Below, one piece after another: positions 6,783 to 15,020 of a stretch of 64,000 bases of DNA. The stretch lies in the IMG/VR virus record IMGVR_UViG_3300000553_000004, positions 62,001 through 126,000 of that record; one strand, written 5' to 3'. A model generated the notes under the pieces. It was not told the DNA's origin. It was given only the letters and a program-made list of their open reading frames with translations, and ran no database searches. Within the stretch, counting starts at the first letter, position 1. Each line of letters starts with the position of its first letter. Both the position numbers and the translations under genes were made by a program. Source of the DNA: a virus.

Positions 6783-7643
6783 ATGAGAGTCAAATGGCTT
6801 ATTGAAAATTTCGTCGGTGATAACGGATATGAAGACCTTATATCGGAAGTCCGTATTCAAGGAATGGAATGTATCGTTCTTGACGTTCGCAACCACTTTG
6901 AATTGAGGCCTGGCCTCATCGAACCTGATGAATGTGTAATATTTCAAGGGTCAATTCAGCTTTTCAGAAAATTGAAAGCTGAATTGGCTGCTTTTCCGTT
7001 GGGTTGGATGACGGATGAAAATTATCTTTGCAGTAACTACTATCCCCACGTACAAAAGTTTTTGTTCAATGACTGGCATGTTTTTACAACTGTCGGTGGT
7101 CTGAAACATAACAAGTGGAATTTCTATGCTACCTTCGCCAAAGATGCGATTCTTTATGTTAGGCCTAACGGCGGAGATAAGACTTTCACTGGCCGCCTGT
7201 TGGATTTACAAGACTTTGATGGATTCTGGAAAGACATCGTTCATTGTAATATAACCGACGATAAAGCTATGGTCGTCGTCAGTACACCAAAAAACATCCG
7301 TGGTGAGTGGAGATTCATTTGTACTAAGAATAAGGAAATACTCGGAACGTCTTGTTACAAATACAATAACCAACGAACATACATCCCAAGCGCACCGGCA
7401 AAGGCAATGAAACTCGTAAATGAGATTCTTGAAAATGGTTGGTATCCTGACCCAGTATTTACCGTCGATATTTGTGAAGATAGTGATGGTAACTTTTGGT
7501 TGATGGAAATGAATTCCTTTACTTCGGCGGGAACATATGCGGCGCCTAAGAAATTGATTGTAGAGAAAGTATCGGAAATCGCCTTCAATGAATGGGAACT
7601 CCATAGAAAATTATTTTTTACACACAACTTATCACACTCATGA
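6783..7643 (+). CDS. ATP-grasp domain protein (R2K-like, DUF4343 type)
   Basis: 286 residues. The C-terminal half has ATP-grasp features: GEWRFICTKNKEILGTSCY, then VFTVDICEDSDGNFWLMEMN, where the acidic and Asn residues would bind Mg-ATP. R2K-clade ATP-grasp enzymes form amide or peptide-like bonds and are known from phages. The substrate is unknown. It might relate to the amidoligase cluster at 58.8-64 kb, but no linkage is visible. Leaderless start predicted. Confidence 0.7.
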   Translation: MRVKWLIENFVGDNGYEDLISEVRIQGMECIVLDVRNHFELRPGLIEPDECVIFQGSIQLFRKLKAELAAFPLGWMTDENYLCSNYYPHVQKFLFNDWHVFTTVGGLKHNKWNFYATFAKDAILYVRPNGGDKTFTGRLLDLQDFDGFWKDIVHCNITDDKAMVVVSTPKNIRGEWRFICTKNKEILGTSCYKYNNQRTYIPSAPAKAMKLVNEILENGWYPDPVFTVDICEDSDGNFWLMEMNSFTSAGTYAAPKKLIVEKVSEIAFNEWELHRKLFFTHNLSHS

Positions 7644-7677
7644 AAACTAGAATTTTTTTTAAAAATGGAATGTATGA

Positions 7678-7857
7678 ATGTATGTTTGTCAATATAGACA
7701 ATTCGGCATTTGGTTTAATTTTGAAGAAGGGCCACATTCTGATTGGCGAGTCGACCGTGACACTCTGGAAGAAGCGGAATTGTGGATGACGAAGTATATA
7801 GAACAACATAATAAATTTAAATTGCCATCTTCTGTTATTAAGGAATATTCTATATGA
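7678..7857 (+). CDS. hypothetical protein, 59 aa
   Basis: Starts MYVCQYRQFGIWFNFEEGP and has a helical acidic middle (DTLEEAELWMTKYIEQH). Chosen over the frame starting at 7640, which stops after 49 codons and looks less protein-like; a frameshift between the two frames is possible. Not recognised. Confidence 0.5.
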   Translation: MYVCQYRQFGIWFNFEEGPHSDWRVDRDTLEEAELWMTKYIEQHNKFKLPSSVIKEYSI

Positions 7858-7873
7858 AACGGAAACAAATGTT

Positions 7874-8053
7874 ATGAATGAAGATTTGAAAAAAATAGAA
7901 GAATCTAAACCTGTGTCCAAGGGACTTCGTAGAAATTATTGTAGAAAATGTGGTAAATCAATAGTCTCAAGTGGCCACGGCATTATCAGAGATATTTGTT
8001 CAGGATGTGGCGTGATGTATAGAACGAGTCGTAGGTTGGGGTCTTGTAAATGA
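7874..8053 (+). CDS. small zinc-ribbon protein, 59 aa
   Basis: CRKC and CSGC pairs separated by about 20 residues form a likely zinc ribbon, followed by a basic tail (RTSRRLGSCK). Overlaps the DUF4326 start by ATGA. Confidence 0.6.
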   Translation: MNEDLKKIEESKPVSKGLRRNYCRKCGKSIVSSGHGIIRDICSGCGVMYRTSRRLGSCK

Positions 8054-8376
8054 CGACGATTGTAAACATAAGAAAAAAGAGAGGTCAGAAACGTCCATAT
8101 TGCGATGTTTTGATTGACCGGTCTTCGCCTTTTGGAAATCGACACGACATAGGACTTTGTTCTGTGTGTAATAAGGTTCATGACCGAAATCAGGCCATTG
8201 CCGAATATAAGAAGGATTTTTATATCTGCTTGACTATTCCAGAATTTCGTGATAGTGTTTTAACATTGAAGGGAAAGAAACTCGGCTGTTGGTGTTCGCC
8301 CCTACCATGTCACGGCGATGTAATTGTCGAGTATCTTGAAAACCCCGATGTTGAAAGAATTGTAGATGAAAATTGA
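8050..8376 (+). CDS. DUF4326 family protein
   Basis: 108 residues. Matches the DUF4326 pattern: an N-terminal IDRSSPFGN segment, a central basic helix, and a C-terminal LGCWCSPLPCHGDVI motif with clustered Cys and His. The family is common in phages and its function is unknown. Overlaps the next gene by 11 bases. Confidence 0.85.
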   Translation: MTTIVNIRKKRGQKRPYCDVLIDRSSPFGNRHDIGLCSVCNKVHDRNQAIAEYKKDFYICLTIPEFRDSVLTLKGKKLGCWCSPLPCHGDVIVEYLENPDVERIVDEN

Positions 8377-8569
8377 ATTTTATGATATCAAGACTCGTTC
8401 TGTTGTAGAAATGGAATGGGATGATGTTCTTAAAGGCGTTCCTATAGGATATATTCTTTATTCATCAATTCGACAAGGGGCGAAGTGGTATTCACAGTCA
8501 GGATTCCCATTGAATTTATATTGGGAAACTGAACTATCAAATGAAGAGATAGAAAATTATTTTAAATAA
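8366..8569 (+). CDS. hypothetical protein, 67 aa
   Basis: Not recognised. Soluble, starts MKIEFYDIKTRSVVEMEWDD. Start overlaps the end of the DUF4326 gene. Confidence 0.6.
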   Translation: MKIEFYDIKTRSVVEMEWDDVLKGVPIGYILYSSIRQGAKWYSQSGFPLNLYWETELSNEEIENYFK

Positions 8570-8572
8570 TAT

Positions 8573-8725
8573 ATGAACAACTCAGTCGAAAGGGGCCTAA
8601 GACTCAGTATAATATTTGGATTTGGATTTGCGACTCTTGGTAGTTGTATTTCAGACAACGTAGGAGCGATTTGTGGTATAATCGGCATTATAATTGGATT
8701 CACCGTTGGATATAAAAAGAAATAA
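8573..8725 (+). CDS. small membrane protein, 50 aa
   Basis: Two hydrophobic segments (LSIIFGFGFATLGSCI and AICGIIGIIIGFTVGY) end in KKK, suggesting a two-pass hairpin in the inner membrane. Function unknown. Confidence 0.6.
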   Translation: MNNSVERGLRLSIIFGFGFATLGSCISDNVGAICGIIGIIIGFTVGYKKK

Positions 8726-8728
8726 TTT

Positions 8729-9067
8729 ATGAAAGATGAACTCGGAGAGAGAATGAAAGATATGAATGAAATAATTTATTTAGAAACGGCAAAAGCGCAT
8801 TGGAAATATAAACCCGCTGTACTTGACAAACCAGGCCGACGGGACGGTATTTTCATTGAGACATATCCAACGAAATGTAAAGTTACAATAAACGGTTCCA
8901 TTATAATTAATGACGTGTATGTAAGACATTCTAACACCGGTCAGATATTTCTTTTTAAAGAATACAAAGTCGAAGAATTGTGGGATTATTCATCTCCGGT
9001 TTTTGGTGGGCGAAATTTAGTATTGGAATTTAAATCTGAAAATTATATCATAGAAAAATATGAGTGA
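8729..9067 (+). CDS. hypothetical protein, 112 aa
   Basis: Not recognised. Beta-rich second half (CKVTINGSIIINDVYV). Overlaps the HD gene by 8 bases. Confidence 0.65.
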   Translation: MKDELGERMKDMNEIIYLETAKAHWKYKPAVLDKPGRRDGIFIETYPTKCKVTINGSIIINDVYVRHSNTGQIFLFKEYKVEELWDYSSPVFGGRNLVLEFKSENYIIEKYE

Positions 9068-9650
9068 TGTATTTCAAATAAACAAACAGGCCCAGAGTCT
9101 ATCTCTTGATAGAGATTTTCAAGCTATTGTAAGGGTTGTTACTGATAATCATGATTTTTCTACTTGGTGGGGTGGGTTAAGTGGTCAACATCACGATTTC
9201 CTTGGTGGATTAGCTAGACATACTCGGGAAGTTATTGACCTATGTTTTAATAGTGTTGAGACTTTGGGTTTGGAAAAGATTGACAAGAAAGAATTATTCT
9301 TGTCGGCATTGTTTCATGATACCGGCAAAATGTTTGATTATACGACATCTCCGATAGGTAGTAGACAACCTGCTATGATTGCGGCTCCACATAAGAGAAT
9401 CATACATCATATCAGTCGGTCGGCATTGATTTGGAGCCACGCCGTTGTAGAGCATCCTGAATTTTCTGATAAGTATCATGATGTGGTTTTACATAACATA
9501 CTATCACATCACGGATGTCGAGAGTGGGGTAGTCCGGTGGCGCCATTGACACAGACTGCTTGGTTACTTCATTTGTGTGATGGTATAAGCGCAAGAATGA
9601 ATGACTGTGACCGATTGGATTTGATTAACGGTAAACCTAAAAATTTATGA
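9060..9650 (+). CDS. HD-domain phosphohydrolase
   Basis: 196 residues. HD metal ligands appear in order: GLARHTREV, LFHDTGK, HNILSHHG and LCDGISAR. The arrangement resembles the HD part of YhaM-type 3'-5' exoribonucleases and nucleotide phosphohydrolases. The substrate is unknown. It is coupled by ATGA to the EF-Ts gene. Confidence 0.82.
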   Translation: MSDVFQINKQAQSLSLDRDFQAIVRVVTDNHDFSTWWGGLSGQHHDFLGGLARHTREVIDLCFNSVETLGLEKIDKKELFLSALFHDTGKMFDYTTSPIGSRQPAMIAAPHKRIIHHISRSALIWSHAVVEHPEFSDKYHDVVLHNILSHHGCREWGSPVAPLTQTAWLLHLCDGISARMNDCDRLDLINGKPKNL

Positions 9651-10231
9651 CAAATATTGAAAAAGTAAAACATATTAGGGAGATTACTATGTCTCCAATG
9701 ACAAAGATTAATGCTGCTCTTCTATCTGCTAACGGTGATGTTGGTGAGGCTATTGCAATTCTCGTTAAACAAAAGGAAACGAGTGTTGAGGATATGGCGA
9801 ATCGCAAGGCTGACAATAGTATAGTATATTCATATGTCCACAATAACAAAATTGGGGCAATGATTGTGTTGGCTAGTCAAACCGACTTCGTGGCCAAGAA
9901 CGAATTATTCACACAATTGGCGAAGGACATTTGTATGCACGTAGTATCTAACCCTAACATCGCCGAGTATGTCGTTCCTGAAAGTATTCCATCAGAAATT
10001 ATCCGATTGAAGAAATTATCATATACCAATGAAATTCCACTCAATAAGCCTGAAGCGATTCGACAAAAAATTATTGAGGGTAAAATTCAAAAATATTATG
10101 ATGAATCGTGTTTGATGAATCAAAAGTTCATTAAAGATGACTCTGTGACCATCAGGGGACTTATTACAAAGGTTTCTGGAATTGTCGGTGAAAAGATTGA
10201 AATTAAAAACTTTGTTAGATTGTCATCATGA
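9647..10231 (+). CDS. tsf: elongation factor Ts (EF-Ts)
   Basis: 194 residues, the length of short bacterial EF-Ts. The UBA-like N-terminus (IREITMSPMTKINAALLSAN, then GDVGEAIAIL) mirrors the family pattern. The diagnostic TDFVAKN starts at residue 79, and the C-terminal GEKIEIKNFVR aligns with GENIxxRRF. EF-Ts recycles GDP from EF-Tu during elongation. In T4-type and Q-beta biology EF-Ts also serves viral processes, so a non-translational role is possible. Downstream of an HD hydrolase, same operon. Confidence 0.88.
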   Translation: MTNIEKVKHIREITMSPMTKINAALLSANGDVGEAIAILVKQKETSVEDMANRKADNSIVYSYVHNNKIGAMIVLASQTDFVAKNELFTQLAKDICMHVVSNPNIAEYVVPESIPSEIIRLKKLSYTNEIPLNKPEAIRQKIIEGKIQKYYDESCLMNQKFIKDDSVTIRGLITKVSGIVGEKIEIKNFVRLSS

Positions 10232-10407
10232 ATACTAATGAACCATTTCATTCAGGAAATAAAGACTCTGATATTGTCGCTCTTCTCGATTGCGCATATG
10301 ATATAATGGAAATATGGAATCCAAAGGAAAAAGAAGTATACAATAGGAAATTGCGAGGATTGTGGTTGAAACGAGCTAGGGAACTTGGGGCAGTACCTTC
10401 TCCGTGA
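10228..10407 (+). CDS. hypothetical protein, 59 aa
   Basis: Not recognised. ATGA overlap with tsf. Helical, basic C-terminus (RKLRGLWLKRARELG). Last gene before the next promoter. Confidence 0.6.
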   Translation: MNTNEPFHSGNKDSDIVALLDCAYDIMEIWNPKEKEVYNRKLRGLWLKRARELGAVPSP

Positions 10408-10413
10408 TATTTC

Positions 10414-10442
10414 TTGACAACCGTTCTAATCTAATGTAAAGT
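10414..10442 (+). promoter_or_regulatory. promoter before gene at 10451
   Basis: TTGACA (10414-10419), 17 bp, TAAAGT (10437-10442); ATG 8 bases downstream. Weaker -10 than most. Confidence 0.5.
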
Positions 10443-10450
10443 TGGTATCT

Positions 10451-10819
10451 ATGAACGATACTGAACTCAAACTGGCTCTAGCAGAAATGATACCCAGTCA
10501 TATTTTTATATGGGATGAGACTAACTGCAACACAGTTACTCCCTTCTTCCAATGGAAAGATGCTAGGGGTTCTACTAGGGGCGAACGTAGATTAGAAGAC
10601 TCCGAACTTCTCCATCTATGTTGGTTGGTCGAAGAACAATTAGAAAAAGATAACCACGCACAATATAATCTTTACGTGAAACACTTGGTTTCAATTACGA
10701 CTGGTTTTAAACAAACATTTTGTCAATTTGAAGACCTGAATTATGAACAGTATAATTTATTATTACACGCCACATGGCAACAACGAGTTACTTCACTAAT
10801 ACAAGTTCAACAATCTTAA
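10451..10819 (+). CDS. hypothetical protein, 122 aa
   Basis: Not recognised. Helix-rich. ATG 10451 is preferred to the upstream in-frame GTG at 10442 because of the promoter position. Three bases before the PLP enzyme gene. Confidence 0.65.
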   Translation: MNDTELKLALAEMIPSHIFIWDETNCNTVTPFFQWKDARGSTRGERRLEDSELLHLCWLVEEQLEKDNHAQYNLYVKHLVSITTGFKQTFCQFEDLNYEQYNLLLHATWQQRVTSLIQVQQS

Positions 10820-10822
10820 AAT

Positions 10823-11992
10823 ATGATTATAAGAGATGATTTTTTTTCAACCGTGGCAGTCCACGCAGCAGAACCGCCTGATAAATTGACTCGGGCGGTG
10901 GCTCCTATTCTCGTCAGAAGTAAGACATTTGCGCAGACGTTTGGGGTTGAACAGACGTATCAATATTCCCGTGGTAACAATCCAACCAGAAACCAATTGG
11001 CAGACAAATTGGCAATCTTAGATGGTGGTAAATATGCGTCGGTATATGCGTCGGGCAATGCAGCTACGGCTACATTCTTTCTATCAATGTCTCCTGGCGA
11101 CCACATTCTTTGTTGTCAAGAAATCTACGGTGGAACGTATCGACTTCTTGAGGAATTCTGTAATAGATTTGGTATTACTGCTAGTTATGTTGATTTCTCA
11201 AATGAAGACTCAATTCTAAAAGGCGTAAAACCAAATACAAAATATTTGTTTGTAGAAACCCCCACCAATCCATCCTTACATATTATCGATTTAAAGATGA
11301 TATCTGATATATCAAAGAGGATTGGGATTCCATTTGTTGTAGATTCTACATTTTCGCCGCCTTGTTGTACGCGTCCATTAAGTTATGGGGCCGAGGTGGT
11401 TATTCATAGTCTAAGTAAATACATCGCCGGTCATAATGATGTATTGGGTGGGGCTTTGATTACCAATAATAAAGAACTACATGAAAAATTCTGGTTCTTA
11501 TTCAGAACGGTTGGCGCAATTCTATCACCAGACGAATGTTATAGAATATTACAAGAAGTAAAGACTCTGCCCTTACGTTGGGAGAGAGTTAGTAATACCG
11601 CTCTACAAGTGTCGGAGTATTTAACATCAAATGTTGGAGTAAAGAAGGTTTTCTATCCGGGATTAAAAGCTCACCCAAATCATACCATAGCGAAGTCTCA
11701 AATGGTCGGCGGCTTCGGCGGAGTTCTATCTTTTGAATTACATGATAAATTTCACAATCAAGTTGAGAAGTTTGTAAATAATTTGACTAATCACAATCAT
11801 ATAATTTACGCCGAAAGTCTGGCAAGTCCTGAAACTATTTTATCATATCCACCGTTGATGAGTCATAAAAGTGTTCCGAGAGATGTTAGATTGTCTTTGG
11901 GTATAAGTGATGGGTTTTTTAGATTGTCGGTTGGATTTGAAAATCCGTATGGTATTATAAATGCTCTATGTGCGGCTATTGAATCTTTATGA
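10823..11992 (+). CDS. Cys/Met metabolism PLP-dependent enzyme (cystathionine gamma-lyase / synthase family)
   Basis: 389 residues, the full length of the family. Markers: YSRGNNPTRNQLADKLAILD, the SGNAAT loop, VETPTNP, FVVDSTF, and the PLP lysine K199 in HSLSKYIAGHND. C-terminal RLSVGFENP is also typical. Members catalyse gamma-elimination or gamma-replacement on homoserine or homocysteine derivatives (cystathionine, methionine, O-acylhomoserine). Which reaction is not decided by the motifs. A complete transsulfuration enzyme is unusual in a phage. Its stop overlaps the next small gene by ATGA. Confidence 0.9.
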   Translation: MIIRDDFFSTVAVHAAEPPDKLTRAVAPILVRSKTFAQTFGVEQTYQYSRGNNPTRNQLADKLAILDGGKYASVYASGNAATATFFLSMSPGDHILCCQEIYGGTYRLLEEFCNRFGITASYVDFSNEDSILKGVKPNTKYLFVETPTNPSLHIIDLKMISDISKRIGIPFVVDSTFSPPCCTRPLSYGAEVVIHSLSKYIAGHNDVLGGALITNNKELHEKFWFLFRTVGAILSPDECYRILQEVKTLPLRWERVSNTALQVSEYLTSNVGVKKVFYPGLKAHPNHTIAKSQMVGGFGGVLSFELHDKFHNQVEKFVNNLTNHNHIIYAESLASPETILSYPPLMSHKSVPRDVRLSLGISDGFFRLSVGFENPYGIINALCAAIESL

Positions 11993-12261
11993 ATGATAAT
12001 CTTTTAGGCAATCCTAATCCAATGGGTAATCCGTATAACCCAATGAACCCTAATAATGCGTTAAATCCGTTAAGTCCATATTCATTATATCACAGTAGTA
12101 ATGTTTCTACTACTGTTTCACAGGTCGACCATATGGATGACGCTGATAAGCTTGTAGTCGTTCAAGTTGTAGGTATAATGTTTCTAACATTCGTTGGATT
12201 GATATACATAAATTGGATTTTGAATAAATGTAAAAATTATGAAAAAGATGACATTAATTAA
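11989..12261 (+). CDS. Asn/Pro-rich single-pass membrane protein, 90 aa
   Basis: N-terminal 35 residues are low-complexity Asn/Pro/Met repeats (NPNPMGNPYNPMNPNN). A membrane helix (VVVQVVGIMFLTFVGLIYI) follows near residue 70. Function unknown. Overlaps the next gene by 23 bases. Confidence 0.6.
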   Translation: MNDNLLGNPNPMGNPYNPMNPNNALNPLSPYSLYHSSNVSTTVSQVDHMDDADKLVVVQVVGIMFLTFVGLIYINWILNKCKNYEKDDIN

Positions 12262-12499
12262 TGAGGGTATTGCCGCCGCAGTTACGAGTGGATTCCTTAC
12301 ATTTATATTTCTCGGACTTGGGACAATGTTTTTGTTTGCGTTGGTTAATATTATTAACTTGGCATTTATGACAGACATCACAACTCTCATGCATATACAA
12401 TGGAACGAATCAGTAATTATATGTATTTATGTATGGGTTCTTATTATATCAAGTATCGTCGGATTCTTCTATGGTATATTTTCAACTTTAAAAAAATGA
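12239..12499 (+). CDS. multi-pass small membrane protein, 86 aa
   Basis: Two strong hydrophobic helices (FLTFIFLGLGTMFLFALV and VIICIYVWVLIISSIVG). Overlaps the preceding membrane protein gene, so the two may act together. Function unknown. Confidence 0.6.
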   Translation: MKKMTLINEGIAAAVTSGFLTFIFLGLGTMFLFALVNIINLAFMTDITTLMHIQWNESVIICIYVWVLIISSIVGFFYGIFSTLKK

Positions 12500-12502
12500 T
12501 TT

Positions 12503-12892
12503 ATGAAAACTATTAATGAAATTCGTAATTTGACAAAACAATCTCTCATAGACCAAGAAGGGCGAGTCCGACTCGCTGAGATTATGGAAGCTGCGAGGCT
12601 AAAAAAAGAAAGACGAGAAAGGATGGAACATGCGAAGGATGTTTCGTTCTTTATTAAGGAAATTGAAAAGGCGGCAAGGGAAGGGGAGAATACGTATTCT
12701 ATTTCCCTCGGTAAAAACGAAGGTAGTGAGTATTATAAATTACATGTGAAATCAATCAGTAAATTGTTAAAGGATTTTACACCAAAGTTTGAAGACTTTA
12801 GAGATAGTAGCTGTTCATATAATTATGATGGTGATGTTATTGACGGTACGGAAAAATATCACACTTCAACGAGGGTAACTTTTAATTGGTGA
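12503..12892 (+). CDS. hypothetical protein, 129 aa
   Basis: Not recognised. Highly charged coiled-coil-like N-terminal half (EAARLKKERRERMEHA). Same operon. Confidence 0.65.
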   Translation: MKTINEIRNLTKQSLIDQEGRVRLAEIMEAARLKKERRERMEHAKDVSFFIKEIEKAAREGENTYSISLGKNEGSEYYKLHVKSISKLLKDFTPKFEDFRDSSCSYNYDGDVIDGTEKYHTSTRVTFNW

Positions 12893-12895
12893 TAT

Positions 12896-13183
12896 ATGAA
12901 TATGGATAAACTTAGACGTGAATTGAAGATGTTGGACGGCAAGAGTCACGAGACTCAATGTATATGGTGTGGCAATCTTATACGTGGTATTTACGGTAAG
13001 TCAGACGAAATAGGACAACACGCCAGAAATTGTAAGTATACGGAGGAAGAAACTTTTGAAAAGCGAATGAATGACGTTTTGTATGGTGGGATGGCTCCGA
13101 AGTGTAATTGTTGTGGTGCGCCTAAAAAAGATGATGGTACACATAACCATGATAATGAATGTCATTGGAGAAATGAATTATGA
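12896..13183 (+). CDS. zinc-binding protein, 95 aa
   Basis: Two zinc-site modules: CIWC with HARNC (a C2HC-like finger) and CNCCGAPKK with HNHDNECHW. Likely nucleic-acid binding by inference. ATGA overlap with the next gene. Confidence 0.65.
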   Translation: MNMDKLRRELKMLDGKSHETQCIWCGNLIRGIYGKSDEIGQHARNCKYTEEETFEKRMNDVLYGGMAPKCNCCGAPKKDDGTHNHDNECHWRNEL

Positions 13184-13413
13184 AAGTAACAAGAACATTT
13201 AAACCTATAATGTGTGAGCATGTAAAAATGTGTCGGGAATGTCCATATTATATAATGGAGAATGATGGGAATATGTCCCATGCTAGGTGTGAGCATATAG
13301 ACTATAACAGCGGTATGGCTCCTGATAAGGACAACCCATATAACCATATCATACCAGATGTCCAATGGGATACCACTATAATATCAATACATTGTCCTTT
13401 TAATAAAATATGA
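13180..13413 (+). CDS. Cys-rich hypothetical protein, 77 aa
   Basis: Cysteine/histidine pattern CEHVKMCRECPYY, ARCEH and a terminal HCPF suggests metal binding. Coupled by ATGA on both sides. Confidence 0.6.
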   Translation: MKVTRTFKPIMCEHVKMCRECPYYIMENDGNMSHARCEHIDYNSGMAPDKDNPYNHIIPDVQWDTTIISIHCPFNKI

Positions 13414-13685
13414 TTAAAGAGTATATATCAACTCCTCCAATCGGAACATTTGCCACGAGGAACCCTTCGGGATTTATATACCCAATATTCATACATACCA
13501 AGTGCATACTTGCAGAAAGAGTGGCAGTTCATAATAATCCGGAAGGGGAAAAGATTGCAATGGAAATTGAGAGTGGGGAGGAATTTGTGAAGTGGGCAAT
13601 TAACCCGTGGTCAAGCGTTATAAATATTAACGAGGAAGAATCACGGCAAATGAAACAGCAAATGATGGAATTTTTTGGAATATGA
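13410..13685 (+). CDS. hypothetical protein, 91 aa
   Basis: Not recognised. Acidic, helical C-terminus (NEEESRQMKQQMMEFFG). 4-base overlaps with both neighbours. Confidence 0.6.
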   Translation: MIKEYISTPPIGTFATRNPSGFIYPIFIHTKCILAERVAVHNNPEGEKIAMEIESGEEFVKWAINPWSSVININEEESRQMKQQMMEFFGI

Positions 13686-13888
13686 AATTTACAGACTATA
13701 AACCAAATAGTTATACGCAAGTTTTACTTCAAAAAAGTCATTTGAGTAATGGACTTTTGTGGTGGGAAGACGTTAATACATATACAGAGTATACATTTGC
13801 TGCTGAGGATTTACACAATAAAAAGAGTATATCTCCTACAGAAGAATTTAGAATAATAAAACGAACGGTCAACGAAGAATTGTTATGA
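13682..13888 (+). CDS. hypothetical protein, 68 aa
   Basis: Not recognised. Coupled by 4-base overlaps in the run leading to thymidylate synthase. Confidence 0.6.
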   Translation: MKFTDYKPNSYTQVLLQKSHLSNGLLWWEDVNTYTEYTFAAEDLHNKKSISPTEEFRIIKRTVNEELL

Positions 13889-14154
13889 ATAATATAGATA
13901 AACCAACATTTGATAAAGATTTACAAAATTTAATTAATCGATATTGTAAAGAAAATGAATCAAACACTCCCGATTTTATTCTAGCCGAATATGTTAGGAG
14001 TTGTTTAAATGCTTTCAATACCGCCATTAATATTCGTGAAATGTGGTATGGTAGAATCGACTGTGATGGGTTAACATTACAATGTCCAAAAACAAACGAA
14101 AACTATGAAAAAATTGGGAAGTTGCTGGATAAAAATGACCATAAATTAATATGA
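13885..14154 (+). CDS. conserved small phage protein, 89 aa
   Basis: The segment DFILAEYVRSCLNAFNTAINIREMWYG resembles a small protein found in many unrelated phages; its role is unknown. Directly overlaps the thyA start by ATGA. Confidence 0.65.
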   Translation: MNNIDKPTFDKDLQNLINRYCKENESNTPDFILAEYVRSCLNAFNTAINIREMWYGRIDCDGLTLQCPKTNENYEKIGKLLDKNDHKLI

Positions 14155-15020
14155 ATAACACAGATAAAGAATATTTTAGATTACTCACTACCATCCTTGA
14201 AAAAGGCAAGTGGAAGGGTAATAGAACCGGAGTTGATTGTTTAACCATCGCAGGGTTTATGTTTGAACATGATATGTCTGAGGGGTTTCCCTTACTTACA
14301 AGTAGGAAATTACCGTTTAAATCCACCAAGGTTGAACTTGAATTCTTCATTAAGGGGTTGAGAAGTAAGAAGTGGTTGCAAGACCGTGGATGTCATTATT
14401 GGGACGGATGGTGTAATCCAGAAATAGTTCCATACGCCAACGACGAGGAAACTAAGAAGAAGATGGCAGTGGAGGATGATTTGGGATTGATTTATGGAAC
14501 ACAGTGGAGAGATTTTCATGACCCACACGCAGATTATAGTGTATTTAACGGAGTTGACCAGTTAAAAAATGTGGTTGATACATTAAAGAAGAATCCGATG
14601 GATAGGAGAATGATTGTGTCAGCATGGAATCCGTTAGCATTAGGTAAAATGGGTCTTCCCCCGTGTCATTATGGGTTCCAAGTAACTGTTATTGATGGGT
14701 ATTTGAACTTGGCGTGGAATCAAAGGTCGGTGGATACTTGCTGCGGTTTACCACAAAACATCGCCAGTTATGCATTATTATTACATTTACTTGCTAAAGA
14801 ATCAGGATTGAAAGAAGGTAAGTTGATAGGATTTTTAATGGATACTCATATATATTCAAATCACATGGACGGTGTTAAAAAACAACTAACACAAGAAACT
14901 TTTAACTTGCCCTCTATCAAGACCGATAAATTTACATCAATATTTGATTGGACATATGAAGATACCATCTTATGTGATTATAAGCATGGCAACCCAATCA
15001 AGTATGAAGTCGCCGTTTAA
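14151..15020 (+). CDS. thyA: thymidylate synthase
   Basis: Folate-dependent conversion of dUMP to dTMP, 289 residues. Catalytic C172 sits in LPPCHYGFQ; the phosphate and folate motif NQRSVDTCCGLPQNIASY and the early RTG (NRTGVDCL) are intact. Works with DHFR (16.5 kb) and dCMP deaminase (38 kb) in the phage dTMP supply. A GIY-YIG endonuclease gene on the other strand overlaps its last 23 bases. Confidence 0.95.
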   Translation: MNNTDKEYFRLLTTILEKGKWKGNRTGVDCLTIAGFMFEHDMSEGFPLLTSRKLPFKSTKVELEFFIKGLRSKKWLQDRGCHYWDGWCNPEIVPYANDEETKKKMAVEDDLGLIYGTQWRDFHDPHADYSVFNGVDQLKNVVDTLKKNPMDRRMIVSAWNPLALGKMGLPPCHYGFQVTVIDGYLNLAWNQRSVDTCCGLPQNIASYALLLHLLAKESGLKEGKLIGFLMDTHIYSNHMDGVKKQLTQETFNLPSIKTDKFTSIFDWTYEDTILCDYKHGNPIKYEVAV

